Source: Acheta domesticus
Taxonomy: Eukaryota > Arthropoda > Insecta > Orthoptera > Gryllidae
Direction: 5' to 3'
DNA length: 64,000 bases
Assembly (NCBI GenBank): GCA_031308135.1
Contig: JAHLJT010008756.1
Coordinates: forward strand, 129,163,750 to 129,227,749
Part shown: positions 45,713 to 57,069 of the stretch, in pieces
How positions within the stretch are numbered: the stretch's first letter is position 1
Layout: each line of letters starts with the position of its first letter
Program-made: the position numbers and the translations under genes
Notes under the pieces: generated by a model
What the model was told of the DNA's origin: nothing
Database searches by the model: none
Seen by the model: the letters and a program-made list of their open reading frames with translations, nothing else

Positions 45713-45923
45713 AGTGAAATAACATCCAAGAACCCTGGGCATACATGAGTCTAGCTTACCAACAGCACTATTGGCCACCGCTCACATCCTGTGTAAGTTC
45801 CTCTGGAATTCCATTAGGATTCGTATCCAGAGAATTAGCAACCTACACAAAGGCTGAGTAATGAGATATATAATGAATTAGTTTACGTTTGCATTGTATC
45901 CATTTTAAAAAAAATATATAATA

Positions 45924-46320
45924 CGCCTGTAACAAGTAATGTACTTCAGCTTCCGGGTCAATGACCCCCATCTCGATCAGGTTGTTGTCCAGTTTCCCTG
46001 ATCCATTGAGCAAATGCTGAGATTGCCTCTTGTTTTGCTTCTGGACGTAAATATAGCTTCACTGTGCGCACGTTTTGTTGAGCACTCCTTTTGCTTGTAG
46101 TTCATTTACCGTTGAAATTGATTTTCTATAACTCGGGAACAAACATTTTTCAAATATTTTTATTTTTCTAAAATAATTATTTTCTTAATTCATTTTTTCA
46201 TTTTTTTGTGTTTTTTTTTAATTCTGGCCCTCAAGAAAATGTGCGCAGATAAATCTCTTTCCCCACACGTCATATACAGTTTTTACTGTTTTTTGACAAA
46301 TAAATAAATAAATAAATAAA
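45924..46320 (+). repeat. LINE 3' UTR copy with (AAAT)n tail
   Basis: Matches the complement of 61955-61500: CTGTAACAAGTAATGTAC, CCCCCATCTCGATCAGGTT, CAGTTTCCCTGATCC, TTGTTTTGCTTCTGGACGT. Ends with AAATAAATAAAT at 46298-46320. Confidence 0.75.
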
Positions 46321-46334
46321 TGTTGGTAAGGTAA

Positions 46335-46560
46335 TAATCCCGCCGATCGGGAGGCCGAGATCGCTAAGCCAGTAGTGCTGTAGCGGGGTCGGACCAAAGG
46401 ATCGTGGGTTCGAATCCCGCCTCGGGCATGATTGTGTTGTGTGTGTCTCTGTATATTTGTGGGTGTCTATTTCATCATTCATAATCACCATCATCATCAT
46501 ATCATCTCGTCCCCCAGGGCTAACAACCGTGGGGTACAAAAATGGAATCAGCATTAAAAC
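46335..46560 (+). mobile_element. SINE-B, second copy
   Basis: GGGAGGCCGAGATCGCTAAG head, GTGGGTTCGAATCCCGCC box B, CTCGGGCATGATTGTG and an ATCACCATCATC stretch. A hairpin GAATCAGC/GCTGATTC follows at 46541-46570. Confidence 0.75.
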
Positions 46561-46570
46561 GCTGATTCTC

Positions 46571-47554
46571 CCCTAAAGAAAAAGTAACGTGCACCTACCC
46601 CGATAATCATGTCTGAGCCCCGGTAGGATGCACGTATCGCGAGACCCCATGATCCCCGAGCTGCCAAAAAAATTAAATAATTCCCCTATGTATAATACGT
46701 TTAGATTTCGTTCAACTTACGAGAAAACATCGACACGAAAATCAGAAAATGTAATACTACTGAATAGCGAATTACCTCCCTGTCCTGCATGAAAAAGATT
46801 TAACACGAAAAAGATAGTTCGCAGATTATTGCATTGGTGGGAAATCATACGCTCAGGCAACCCGCAACACACATAAAATTGATTAGGTCTTTATAATCGT
46901 GCATACCACGGTGAAGATGCACTTGTGGCAAAATAAACATGTTTCTGTTTCCCAAAGAAACACGAGTTTTTTAAGCAGAAATCTACAAAAATTATACCTT
47001 TTTGGAATTCTGTTCCATTTTTGGAATATATATCAGTTAAAATTAAATGCTGACACTCCCTCAGTGTGAATTCTTGAGGGAATTTTTCTATTCGTCCACA
47101 TTCGTGATTTCCGCAATTCCTTTCCAGGAGACTGGAGCAACACCTTTATAGAATGGGTTAGGGACCTCGTGCTCTCCTTCCATGCGCATCCTGCCATCAC
47201 TGTCATCGTTAAAGGACAGCTCGCCCACGACTAAAAGGGCACTGGCAGTACTACTTGTCAGGCCAAAGCACTAATCGAGCTGCAAACCCTCTGGAGTAAG
47301 AAAAAGAATAGAATTAAGAGGACATTCAAAAATCACGTTCGCAATTTTGTTTTAAAAATCCCTCACCCTGATTTAGAATAACTTGCATTATTTACAAACT
47401 ACCCCCTGAGATAAACGTTAAAATTTATTTATTTTATAAATACACAAAGGTGAAAAACTTGTTTTTCACACTTCAATTCCGATTTTCAACATATAATTGT
47501 TTACATTCAATCTTATTCTGCTACCCCCTTTCGACGTATCCTCACACCTCCTGA
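46571..47554. other. no recognised feature
   Basis: AT-rich, apart from a GC-richer stretch at 46590-46670 that may be the distal part of SINE-B. Confidence 0.35.
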
Positions 47555-48070
47555 GTTAAAGTGGTTGACTGGTTTGTATGTGTGGGCACGTCAACTGCTA
47601 TGTCCATTAGTGTAGCGCATGCTATTATCGTGGTAGGTGGCGGTGGGCCTCCCCGAGGGATGGAGAGAACCGGCGCCGACCTTGACGTCGGTTGGCGGGG
47701 GGTTTCCTCTACCAGGTATCTCCCCCTGCAGGGCACCCTCCCAGCCTGAATAAGCTTTAGGATCCTGCTGGTCTCCCGACATGTTGTAGTGCACGTAAGT
47801 GTAAGTATATGTGTGAGTAATGGGGAGAGAATTGGATAAAGAATAGGAACTAAAGATCATGCGCCTTTGATGGTCAGATTCTTAGGCTATTGCTCCGACG
47901 TTTGCCTGGTATTGAACGGAGAATCCACAGAAAACTTCCGTTCAGAGCAACCAATTCTCCTCCAGACAGCTGCCGAATTCGGCCTATCCATCTAGCTAGT
48001 GCCGAAAATCCACCATGTCTGGACTCGAACCCTAGGACCTCTCGGGCAGAGCCGCTACAGATTCAGAAGC
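47555..48070 (-). mobile_element. SINE-A, full length, reverse
   Basis: Runs from the 3' domain (GGCACGTCAACTGCTATGTC) through the GGTATCTCC block and body to a complement box B (GGACTCGAACCCTAGGACC) near 48022-48042. Confidence 0.8.
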
Positions 48071-48072
48071 TC

Positions 48073-48300
48073 TGATTGATTGATTGATTGATTGATTGAT
48101 TATTTCGTGTTTTCGGGTGCGTCCGTTGCTATGGTCATTAGTCGCGTAAATGTTGTGCATGTTTTATTGCGAGAGGTGGCCGTGTTCTTCCTCTGGCCGG
48201 ACGGAGAGATCCAGCGACGACCTACTTGACGGCTCGCGTTGAATTTCCCTCTCCAGAAATCTCCCCGCAGCAGTACACCGCCCCTGCCGAGACGAATCTA
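48073..48300 (-). mobile_element. SINE-A, 3' half, abutting the previous copy
   Basis: A (GATT)n tail complement at 48075-48101, then GTCCGTTGCTATGGTCATTA and ATCCAGCGACGACCTAC. Truncated at about 48300. Confidence 0.75.
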
Positions 48301-48431
48301 AGCTGTGCGGTGGCGGTGAAGAGGAATGTTTTCACCAAACCTTGTGTGAAATTTCTTATAGATTTTCAAACCTTTTCCCGAAATTTAACCACAAGACACA
48401 TTTTTTTGTTTAATTTTAACTGATCCTTCCT

Positions 48432-48452
48432 TTCTCTCTCTCTCTCTCTGTC
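48432..48452. repeat. (CT)n microsatellite
   Basis: TTTCTCTCTCTCTCTCTCTG run. Confidence 0.95.
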
Positions 48453-48699
48453 ATCCATTTACTCACCCAAACACCCGCGCGCGCGCATTCCTACATACTC
48501 GTCCGTTTCTTCTTAGCAGTTAACAGTATATTAACTATCCCAAAAATGCGAACAGTTCACTTTTCATCAACCTCCTCCTTCGTTCTCTCACATGCCAATC
48601 GTCGCAACCACTCCACCTAAAAGCGAACGTATTTTGTACGGCTTCTGAAGGTACGGGCCTTTTTCGTGCGTAGGTGTCCAGGGCTGCGCGCGGTGAATG

Positions 48700-49915
48700 G
48701 TGGAGCGAGGGGCGAGAGGCGAGGGGCGTCGGCCGAGGGGCGATGGGCAAGGGCGAGTTGCGAGGGCCCTGGGGCGAGGGGCGGGGCGACGCGTAATAGG
48801 CGACGCGCAATAGGCGAGACGCGATAGGCGAGGGGCGATAGGCGAGGGGCGATAGGCGAAGGGCGATAGGCGAGGGGCGATAGGCGAGGGGCGATAGGCG
48901 AGGGGCGATAGGCGAGGGGCGATAGGCGAGGGGCGATAGGCGAGGGGCGATAGGCGAGGGGCGATAGGCGAGGAGCGATAGGCGAGGGGTGAGGGCATTG
49001 GGGAGGCGAGGGACGAGGGACGTGGGACGAGTGACGAGTGGTGAGGGGCATGGGGCGAGGGGCGAGGGGCGAGGGGCGATAGGCGAGGGGTGAGGGCATT
49101 GGGGAGGCGAGGGACGAGGGACGTGGGACGAGTGACGAGTGGTGAGGGGCATGGGGCGAGGGGCGAGGGGCGATAGGCGAGGGGTGAGGGCATTGGGGAG
49201 GCGAGGGACGAGGGGCGAGTGGCGAGGGGCGATAGCGAGGCGGGCGAGGGGTGAGGGCCAGTGACGAAGGGTGAGGGGCGAGGGCATGGGGCGAGGGACG
49301 AGTGACGAGGGGTGAGTGACGAGGGGTGAGGGGCGAGGGGCGAGGGACCAGGGGCAAGGGACGAGTGACGAGGGGCGAGAGGCATGGGGCGAGGGATGAG
49401 GGGCGAGTGACGAGGGGTGAGGGGCGAGTGACGAGGGGCGAGGGGTGAGAGACCAGGGGCAAGGGACGAGTGACGAGGGGCGAGTGACGAGGGGCGAGAG
49501 GCATGGGGCGAGGGATGAGGGGCGAGTGACGAGGGGTGAGGGGCGAGGGGCGAGGGGCGAGGGGCGAGTGACGAGGGGTGAGGGGCGAGGGGCGAGGGGC
49601 GAGGGGCGAGGGGCGAGGGACCAGGGGCAAGGGACGAGTGACGAGGGGCGAGAGGCATGGGGCGAGGGATGAGTTGCGAGTGACGAGGGGCGAGGGACCA
49701 GGGGTGAGGGGCGAGGGACCAGGGGCAAGGGACGAGTGACGAGGGGCGAGGGCCGAGGGGCAAGGAGCGAGGGCAAGAGGCGAGGGGCGAGGGGCGAGGG
49801 ACCAGGGGCAAGGGACGAGTGACGAGTGTCGAGGGGCGAGGGGCAAGGGGCGAGGGGCAAGAGGCGAGGGGCGAGGGGCGAGGGGCGAGGGACGAGTGAC
49901 GAGGGGCGAGGGGCG
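48700..49915. repeat. heptanucleotide minisatellite (GGCGAGG/GGCGATA/GACGAGT)n
   Basis: About 1.2 kb of 7-bp units GRCGAGG and variants, with higher-order blocks: a GGCGAGGGGCGATA dimer at 48825-48990 and repeats near 75-90 bp at 49000-49200. All three minus frames are open for 400 or more codons because CCTCGCC repeated reads PRPSPLA in every frame. Not a gene. Confidence 0.92.
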
Positions 49916-50190
49916 AGGCGCGAGGGCGCCGCAGGGCGGAGGGATCAATCGCTCGCGAGGCGCGTCCGCGGCGGAGCGAGGAGGCTGTTTCTTCTGCACC
50001 ATCTGCTCCTGGGCGCCGCGGCGCCTGTGGGTTATCTCAAGGTGACGCATTCCTCGCCCGATTTACGCCGCCGCCGCGTGGGCGCCTGGCGCTGGGCGCA
50101 GGCGAGGAATGCGCTTCCCCCACCCCTACACACACACCAGCGCACGCCCGCGCACGCGCCGGCGAGCGAGCGACAGAGATTAATTCATTA
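49916..50190. other. GC-rich, CpG-rich island
   Basis: GC-rich unique sequence following the heptamer array (GGGCGCCGCAGGGCGG, CGCCGCCGCCGCGTGGGC). A possible promoter island; no splice-supported exon identified. Confidence 0.35.
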
Positions 50191-50276
50191 GGAGGATGAG
50201 CCTGCCCGCGCCACGCCCCAAGGTGCTAGGCTTCAGTGCGCGGTCGTCGTGCTTTCCTATCGTGACCATTCGCAGA

Positions 50277-51018
50277 CAGGGGCGGCTCCAGCCAATCATT
50301 CGTTGGGGGGAGGAGGGGCGTCGTAGATTTTTGTTCAATAATAAACGTACTTCGTATTATATGGCGTATTATTTATGTACTGTGGATATGTCACTATACG
50401 ATATTATTGTTTAAATAATTACATAATTCGAACAATATTAAAAGAGCTTAGAGGATCCAATACATAAAGAGCTTCGAGAAACTTACAATAATGATGTATT
50501 CTCCTTTCCAAATTGTTTCATTAAATTAAACTCTGAAAGATCTAAAACTCTGTACGTTGTTATCTCATCAATTCTGAAATTACGAGCATTTACTATCAAT
50601 GAATAGTTCAATCCAAAATCAACAGGTTGTCTCGCTTGATACACGTTGTTTCGTATATATTTGTAAGTTCTGTTGTCTCAATTCTTTTGTATCTTATGTT
50701 ATTGTATTATTTTGTTATTGCGTTACTGTATTATTGTATTTGTTGTGTTATTTATATTGTATCTTGTTCAAACTATCTATTCTATCAGAAGTTATTTATC
50801 ATGAAAATTATGAAAATGTTTATGATTGAGATGTGAATACACACAGCAATTTGTAATAGGATAATTCTTTAAGCAAATTACTAATAAATTTGAATTTGAA
50901 ATTGAAATAATTCGAACATAAATATTTAATCCTTTTTTTAATAAAAGAAGGTAGACGAAAACTCTAGGCCTTTTGGAGGGTCCATGGCCCCCATGACCCT
51001 CCACTGGATCCACCTGTG
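50277..51018. mobile_element. hAT-like element related to 13833
   Basis: CAGGGGCGGCTCCAGCC at the left; GAAAACTCTAGGCCTTTTGG and CTGGATCCACCTGTG at the right. AT-rich body with no transposase frame; duplication not found. Confidence 0.5.
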
Positions 51019-51639
51019 CGTATCTGACACACAAAATTTAACAGACATACCAATGTTTATACTATTAATATTTATTTGTTGCCATCGTAGATTACATTGA
51101 TGCATTTAAAGAAATAACAAAGTTTTATCGTTGCTACAGTAGAATCTTTTTTGGACAACTACACAAAAGTTGAGTGAATAAAGTGAATGATGATATAATA
51201 ATTATGTTGAGTATATATTCCGACGGATGTACTCAGACCTTACACGACGACTGAATATGCTACTGTTGTAGTACAAAAACATGCTTGGGATGGAGACCGA
51301 TAAATGCTTATTGTCTTTCTGTATGTGGCTAAGAGGCCTTGCTTTGTAATACATTCAAGATACTTATTAAAGCATTTATATTATTTAATTCAATATTACT
51401 ATTTCTCGTGATTCACCACTGCTACTCTCTACGAATTAAAGTAATGGGAGACAATGGACTTCATTGATCTGGATCTTGTTGGTCCTAGGAGATGCACCTG
51501 TTGCTCCCATCGCTGATCGGGTCATATTCACTTTCTGAACGGGAGCAGGTTCTCTTTAGGAAGCCGTTGCGCCAAGCACAACTGCCAGATGCCAAAGTGT
51601 CGCGTTTTCAAAAAGAGAGCCCGCCAATCGAACAATTTT
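51019..51639. other. no recognised feature
   Basis: AT-rich to moderate composition; nothing identified. Confidence 0.35.
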
Positions 51640-51945
51640 AAGATTGGTGGTGCTACAACAGCAGATACTTTCTCGCATTATTTTCGCTTTCTTACACAGA
51701 CTGGGAGACAGGCAGACATTTTGCCGTCAATTGATTTTCTGGTAACAAGGATCATTAAAACATGGATTCTGACTACACAAGACGTTACAGGAAGTAATTT
51801 GCCATAAATCAACTAGGCTTGTTCACTTTTTCGTTACCAGGGATCTGCAATAAGAATTTTTTTATGGAAAAATCGCCGACCCGCAGCGCATTATTACAAA
51901 CACTTTCTCTTCTTTCGAAGAAAGGCGAAAAAGTAAAAATCAATA
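51640..51945 (+). mobile_element. repeat family E, internally deleted copy
   Basis: GGTGGTGCTACAACAGCAGA, ACTTTCTCGCATTATTTTCG, TTTTGCCGTCAATTGATTTT, TTTTTCGTTACCAGGGATCT; ends GGCGAAAAAGTA, inverted to the start. Confidence 0.6.
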
Positions 51946-52257
51946 TTTCACTTAAGTTAGCAAATGTTTTAAAAGAAACTCCGTATCAAACTCCGTTAAT
52001 CACTCGTGATTAACATGGCGACTTCTTTATCACCGTCCTGCAGTAATGCTATCCATCTGACAGTATTGTTCGTCTTCTCGGCGCAGTCCGAGCTCCAAAT
52101 AGTTTCTCTTTACCAACTTCTACACAACTTGTTCTTTTGTCTAACCTTTTATGCCTTCCCATTCCTTACCGCCTTTCATTCTCATTTTCTTGCATTCTTA
52201 TATAGAAAAATATTTTCAATTACTAATTTTATTCTGAATTAATTAAAATTTAATTAA

Positions 52258-53265
52258 TTTTGTCACCTTTCTATTTTCTCGCTCTTACTTCGTAAGAAGA
52301 GAGAGTTATTATTTATCGTGCGCCGGAAAAGGGCGAATTTTCGGCAGATAAAAAACCGGGATTGTGGAGCCCTGGTAAAGAAAAAGTAGATACATCTAGT
52401 TACTAAATATAGAAAAAATCGTTTAACACGTGATGTAGCCAGAATCCATGTTTTGTGGACCCTTGATGCCGAACAATCTATTGACGGCAAAACGTCTCTG
52501 TCCCTCCGTCTGTCTGTGGTCAACGCTGCCGCCTAAATCGTTCAGCCAATTTTCCTCAAAATTCATATTCCTCGATCGGTTTGAACGACCTCGAGGCCTT
52601 CTGTGTTTGAAATTGATATGATATTTTACTTTACGTGAAGTATCAAATACATTTTCAAAAATGACTCCAAATTTATGATTAAATACTGCCCTTGGATAAC
52701 ATGAAGGAGACTCCAAAGAATAGTGCAGATCTCGTTTTCGTTGAAATCCCTGATTTTTTCGAAAATTGCAAACATGAAATTTTTTGGTGCGACTTGTTAC
52801 AACTACACTGACGATAGGTATTATTTTCCTAGATGAAATGTGTTCTTTAAAGACAGATTTTGAAATAAGATAATGTACAATCTATTGAAAATATGAGTTT
52901 TTGCTTAATTTTGCGTGAAATAAACGCAATTTTTAAACACTTAGTTTCTCAAAAATGGCTCATTTTTTTTCTATAACTGTTCTCTACGATGAGAACGACA
53001 AAACGATAGGAATGCTAAATATGTAGTGCTGTTCCATTTTCAGCGAACTCTGTATTTTCGAAAATTGCGATAAGTTAATATGCAAACGTACAATAGTGAA
53101 GATATAGATTTTTGCCTTAAATGAAATGTTCTAAAAATCATATCTTTAGAAAAGTTCATAAAGGTACAATTTTTTAAAATAAGTGTAGTTTTCATATAAT
53201 TATTTTTGATTATCTCTTTAATGTAGGCTAGCTTTTTTGGTGCCCCCCCCCTCGTCACAACTGCT
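52258..53265 (-). mobile_element. repeat family E, long copy
   Basis: AAGAGAGAGTTATTATTTAT, AACACGTGATGTAGCCAGAA and GACGGCAAAACGTCTCTGTC with CCTCCGTCTGTCTG. The far end has GTAGGCTAGCTTTTTTGGTG, matching the start of copy 4. Confidence 0.6.
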
Positions 53266-53344
53266 ATCGACACCAAAACATTGTAATCCATTTTTCCTTC
53301 CCTTAATAGTAGAATTTAAATACATTTTAATTATGTATTAGAAG

Positions 53345-55275
53345 AGTAGATTAATTATTATTTTATTATCATTATTACCATTATTATTATTATTATTCCT
53401 CTATATCACGACTAAAGATGTAATGAATCGGCTGAATATAAAATCTTCTCCAGGTTGCAACCAGCTACCTAAGGAGCAGATCCAGTGACTGTCGGTGCCT
53501 CTACAATACTTGGCGCAAAATGTGGGCTGTTCCAAATAAAGCGATTTCTTGCACTACTCAGTCTTTTGAATTACCTAGGAGTTTAGCCAAGTTCTTACAT
53601 AAATTTTGCGGAACAAATCCCAGAGCTCCGATTACTACCGGGATGACCTGTGCTTTTACGCCCCACATTCGGCTGATCTCGATTTCCAAACTCTTGTATT
53701 TAAGACGTTTCTCTGCCTCGACACTTTGATTACAGGGCACAGCAACATCTACAAGTAGATACAATTTTTTCTCCAAATCCCGGATAAAAATATCCGGTTT
53801 GTTTGCTGCCATCGTGCGGTCCGTTTGAATTTGTTGGTCGTACAATATTGTATAGGGTCCAACAGGTGTCACCGGTTTTGGTGAGTGTTCGTACCACTTG
53901 GGGCATGTGTTTGGAATCTCGAGGGGGTACAGATCTCCCAGTGGAGGTAACTACACACCCTGTCGTGTCTTTTTAAATATTCGGTCTTTGCTAGAATTGG
54001 ACAAGCTGAGACGATGTGATCAGTAGTTTCTACATGTTCCTAGCAGATACGGCATTTATCATCTCGGGAAAATTTTGAGAACTCCTTTATCATAATATCG
54101 TATTTTCAACGACTGATCCTGGGCAGCTATTACAAGTTCTTCTGATTCTGGCTTCATTCTTCCCATTTTAAGCCACATAAATGATTGATCTTTATTGATC
54201 TGCACCTTGTCCATTCTTTTTAGATATTGTCCATGGAGAGGTTTGTCTCTCCACGACTTCTTTAACATTTTTTTGTGTCTCACATTTCATGTTTAGTAGT
54301 ATCAGAAGTTCAGTGTCTGTGTTATTCGGTGTATCTTGCATAGTTTTCTTTTCAATGCTTCTTGCTACACTAACAATGCCTCTGTTTCCCATTCTTCGAT
54401 CAGATTTCATGACCTGCCTCATTAGAAGATCATCTTGATGACTGACTACATACTTTCCCATTCCAGCTATTGCATTGTGCCAGGAGGCTTCAATTTGTCT
54501 GAGACCTCTTCCTCCTTCCTTACGTGGCACATAAAGTCTATGTACATCAGCTCGAGGGTGGGCGACATGATGCATTGTTAACAGTTTTCGGTTTTTTCAA
54601 TCCATGATTCGAATTTCCTGCTCAGTCCAGTCTACTAGTCCGGAACTGTACTCGACTACAGGCACCGCCAAACTACCAATTGCTGATATCTTATTTCTGG
54701 AGTTCTGAGGGGACAAGACATGAAACGTACAGGACAGCGGAGAGAAGATGACAAGTCTCGCTCTTCTGTAATACTCCCTGCAAATTCTATCTTTCATTGT
54801 GTCATTCTAGATGGTCTCATATTCTTCAATGCCCCAATGTTTATAAGTTTTACCTGGCTCAAGATGTTGAATCACAGTGTGCATATTAATTTCAGTGCTC
54901 TCTGACGTTGTCAGTTTGCCTCTTTTTAAATTGATTTTTGCACACTTGTCTAGGCCAAACTTCATGCATATGTCATTGCTAAAGTCATTCACGACAGACA
55001 GCATTTGGGAGAGAATCGCTTCATTCTTAGCAAACACTTTAAGATCATCCACGTAAAACAAATGTGATACTGGTCTTTCATCACCATGGAGCTTGTAACC
55101 AAAGTCAGCTTGCGACATCTAGATAGTGGAATCAAACTAATGCAAAACAGCAGAGGGGATAGCGAATCTCCTTCAAAAATACCCATGTTAATCTTAATAT
55201 TTCTGGTTTCTACTGCTTCCTTTCCATTGTGTAATAGTAACCTTGTACTCCACGACTTCATACTAACCTCTCTCT
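53345..55275 (-). mobile_element. Dong-like (R4 clade) retrotransposon, longest copy, 5'-truncated and frameshifted
   Basis: Minus-strand order: an RT motif GIFEGDSLSPLLF (frame 55261-54989); the catalytic box FYVDDLK (frame 55118-54807); a thumb/connector region with RKEGGRGLRQIE (frame 54575-54192); a CRIC-x8-H-x4-C finger near 54050-53990 with an in-frame stop; then KPDIFIRD and LLVDVAVPC of the restriction-like endonuclease (frame 53872-53558). The 3' UTR ends in a TAA repeat at 53345-53400. The 5' end is lost within RT. Several frame changes make it inactive. Confidence 0.82.
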
Positions 55276-55334
55276 GACAAATAAATAAATAAATAAATAA
55301 ACCTTACAAAACTCAATAAGTCTGAGATGAAATC

Positions 55335-55335
55335 G

Positions 55336-55370
<35 letters not shown>

Positions 55371-55990
55371 TCTAAATCACTAAGATGTTATGTGTCGGCT
55401 GAATATAAAATCTACTCCAGGTTGCAACCAGCTACCTAAGGGGTAGATCTAGGGACTGTCGGTGCCTCTACAATACTTTGCGCAAAATATGGGCTGTTCC
55501 AAATAAAGCGATTTCTTGCACTTCCCAGTCTTTTGGATTACCTGGGAGTTTAGATAAGTTCTTACACAAATTTTGCGGAACAAATCCCAGAGCTCCGATA
55601 ACTATCGGTACGACCTGTGCTTTTACGCCCCACATTCGGCTGATCTCGATTTCCAAACTCTTGTATTTAAGACGTTTCTCTGCCTCCTTGGTAACGACGT
55701 TTTGATCGCAAGGTACAGCAACATCGACAAGTAAACACGATTTTTTCTCCATATCCCTACAAGTGCTTCCGATTCTGGCTTCATTCTTCCCCTTTTAAGC
55801 CACATAAATGATTGATCTTTATTGATCTGCACCTTGTCCATTCGTTTCAAATATTGTCCGTGGAGTGGTTTGTCTCTCCACGATTTCTTGATCATTTTTT
55901 GTGTCTCAAATTTCATGTTAAGTAGCATCAGAAGTTCAGTGTCTCTGTCATTCTGGGTGTCTTGCATAGTCTTATATTATTATATTATTA
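55335..55990 (-). mobile_element. Dong-like retrotransposon, internally deleted copy
   Basis: The endonuclease C-terminal half (frame 55752-55468) is joined directly to an upstream segment ending MWLKRGRMKPESEAL (frame 55967-55623). The zinc finger and the KPD motif are missing. Bounded by ATT repeats at 55338-55370 and 55970-56003. Confidence 0.75.
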
Positions 55991-56003
55991 TTATTATTAT
56001 ATC

Positions 56004-56483
56004 CCGTTACAATCCCAGAGAGAGCAAGGGCCTCCGGTTGTCGGGTGAGTTACACAGGGTTGGAATTTCTGAGCATCCAATTCGAGAATATCCTTATACA
56101 GTCGCTATTTACACACAAAATAAGAAAATTTAACACTGTTCACTTTGCCTCTATCAAAATTAGCACTGAATGCTAGCAAATTTGCCCTTTTCCACTTCCT
56201 AGCAAAATTGCGCCCTTTCCACTTCCAAAATTTTTGATATGTTCTTTATCAACTAATAATCTTCTTTGTCTATTCGATTCATCCAGTTCTCCCACTTATC
56301 ATTGCCGGGGGCGGCAGTCCCCACTGCCTCAGGTCCGATCGCGAGACGAGATTACGGTCCTGTCCTCGGTCGGATATGATCTCTTTCGCGGTCGCCCGCT
56401 AACATAGCCAAATGATCGTCTTCATCCCGCAGATTGCTCTGTGCCGGCTGGATCTTGTCCTCATTCCTTACCGGCCGCAGGAA
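56004..56483. other. unassigned sequence before the 74-bp array
   Basis: From about 56307 it becomes GC-richer (GCCGGGGGCGGCAGTCCCC), possibly the 5' border of the element that carries the following arrays. No coding frame. Confidence 0.3.
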
Positions 56484-56877
56484 GCGAGTCCTGGGCCAGC
56501 TGGATCTTAGGTCATAATCAATCATCTTAAATGATCATACCTCACTGGCTACAGGTGGTGAGTCCTGGGCCGGCTGGATCTTAGGTCATAATCAATCATC
56601 TTAAATGATCATTCCTCACTGGCTACAGGAGGTGAGTCCTGGGCCGGCTGGATCTTAGGTCATAATCAATCATCTTAAATGATCATTCCTCACTGGCTAC
56701 AGGAGGTGAGTCCTGGGCCGGCTGGATCTTAGGTCATAATCAATCATCTTAAATGATCATTCCTCACTGGCTACAGGAGGTGAGTCCTGGGCCGGCTGGA
56801 TCTTAGGTCATAATCAATCATCTTAAATCATCATCCTTCACTGGCCATAGGAGGTGAGTCCTGGGCCGGCTGGATCT
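56484..56877 (+). repeat. 74-bp tandem array, five units plus a partial
   Basis: TGAGTCCTGGGCCGGCTGG recurs exactly every 74 bp (56558, 56632, 56706, 56780, 56854). Each later unit contains CAGGAGGTGAGT, a strong 5' splice-site match, and a TTAAATGATCATT block. Confidence 0.9.
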
Positions 56878-57069
56878 AGTGGGCATCAATCTCAGTTATC
56901 CGGCAGTGTCCTACTCGATTACATTTTCTCTTATGTACTTTGGCTTATATCTAATATACACACAGTTGCAATGTTGTGCTTAGAGAGGCTGTAACCTCGA
57001 TCGTACCCCGCCTGGCCTCGGCGAAGCGAAGTCTGCTAATGCCGATCTAGCAGACAACCGAGCTAGCGT
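56878..57069. other. spacer between the 74-bp and 100-bp arrays
   Basis: Unique sequence including CTAGCAGACAACCGAGCTAG; no coding frame. Confidence 0.4.

Noticed and set aside
48535..50050. Three overlapping minus-strand frames of 407-477 codons (PSPLAPR repeats)
   Set aside because: A heptanucleotide array opens all frames at once; no domain, no splice support.
50599..50836. Hydrophobic 69-76-codon frames resembling membrane proteins
   Set aside because: AT-rich body of a hAT-like element; composition alone explains the hydrophobic residues.
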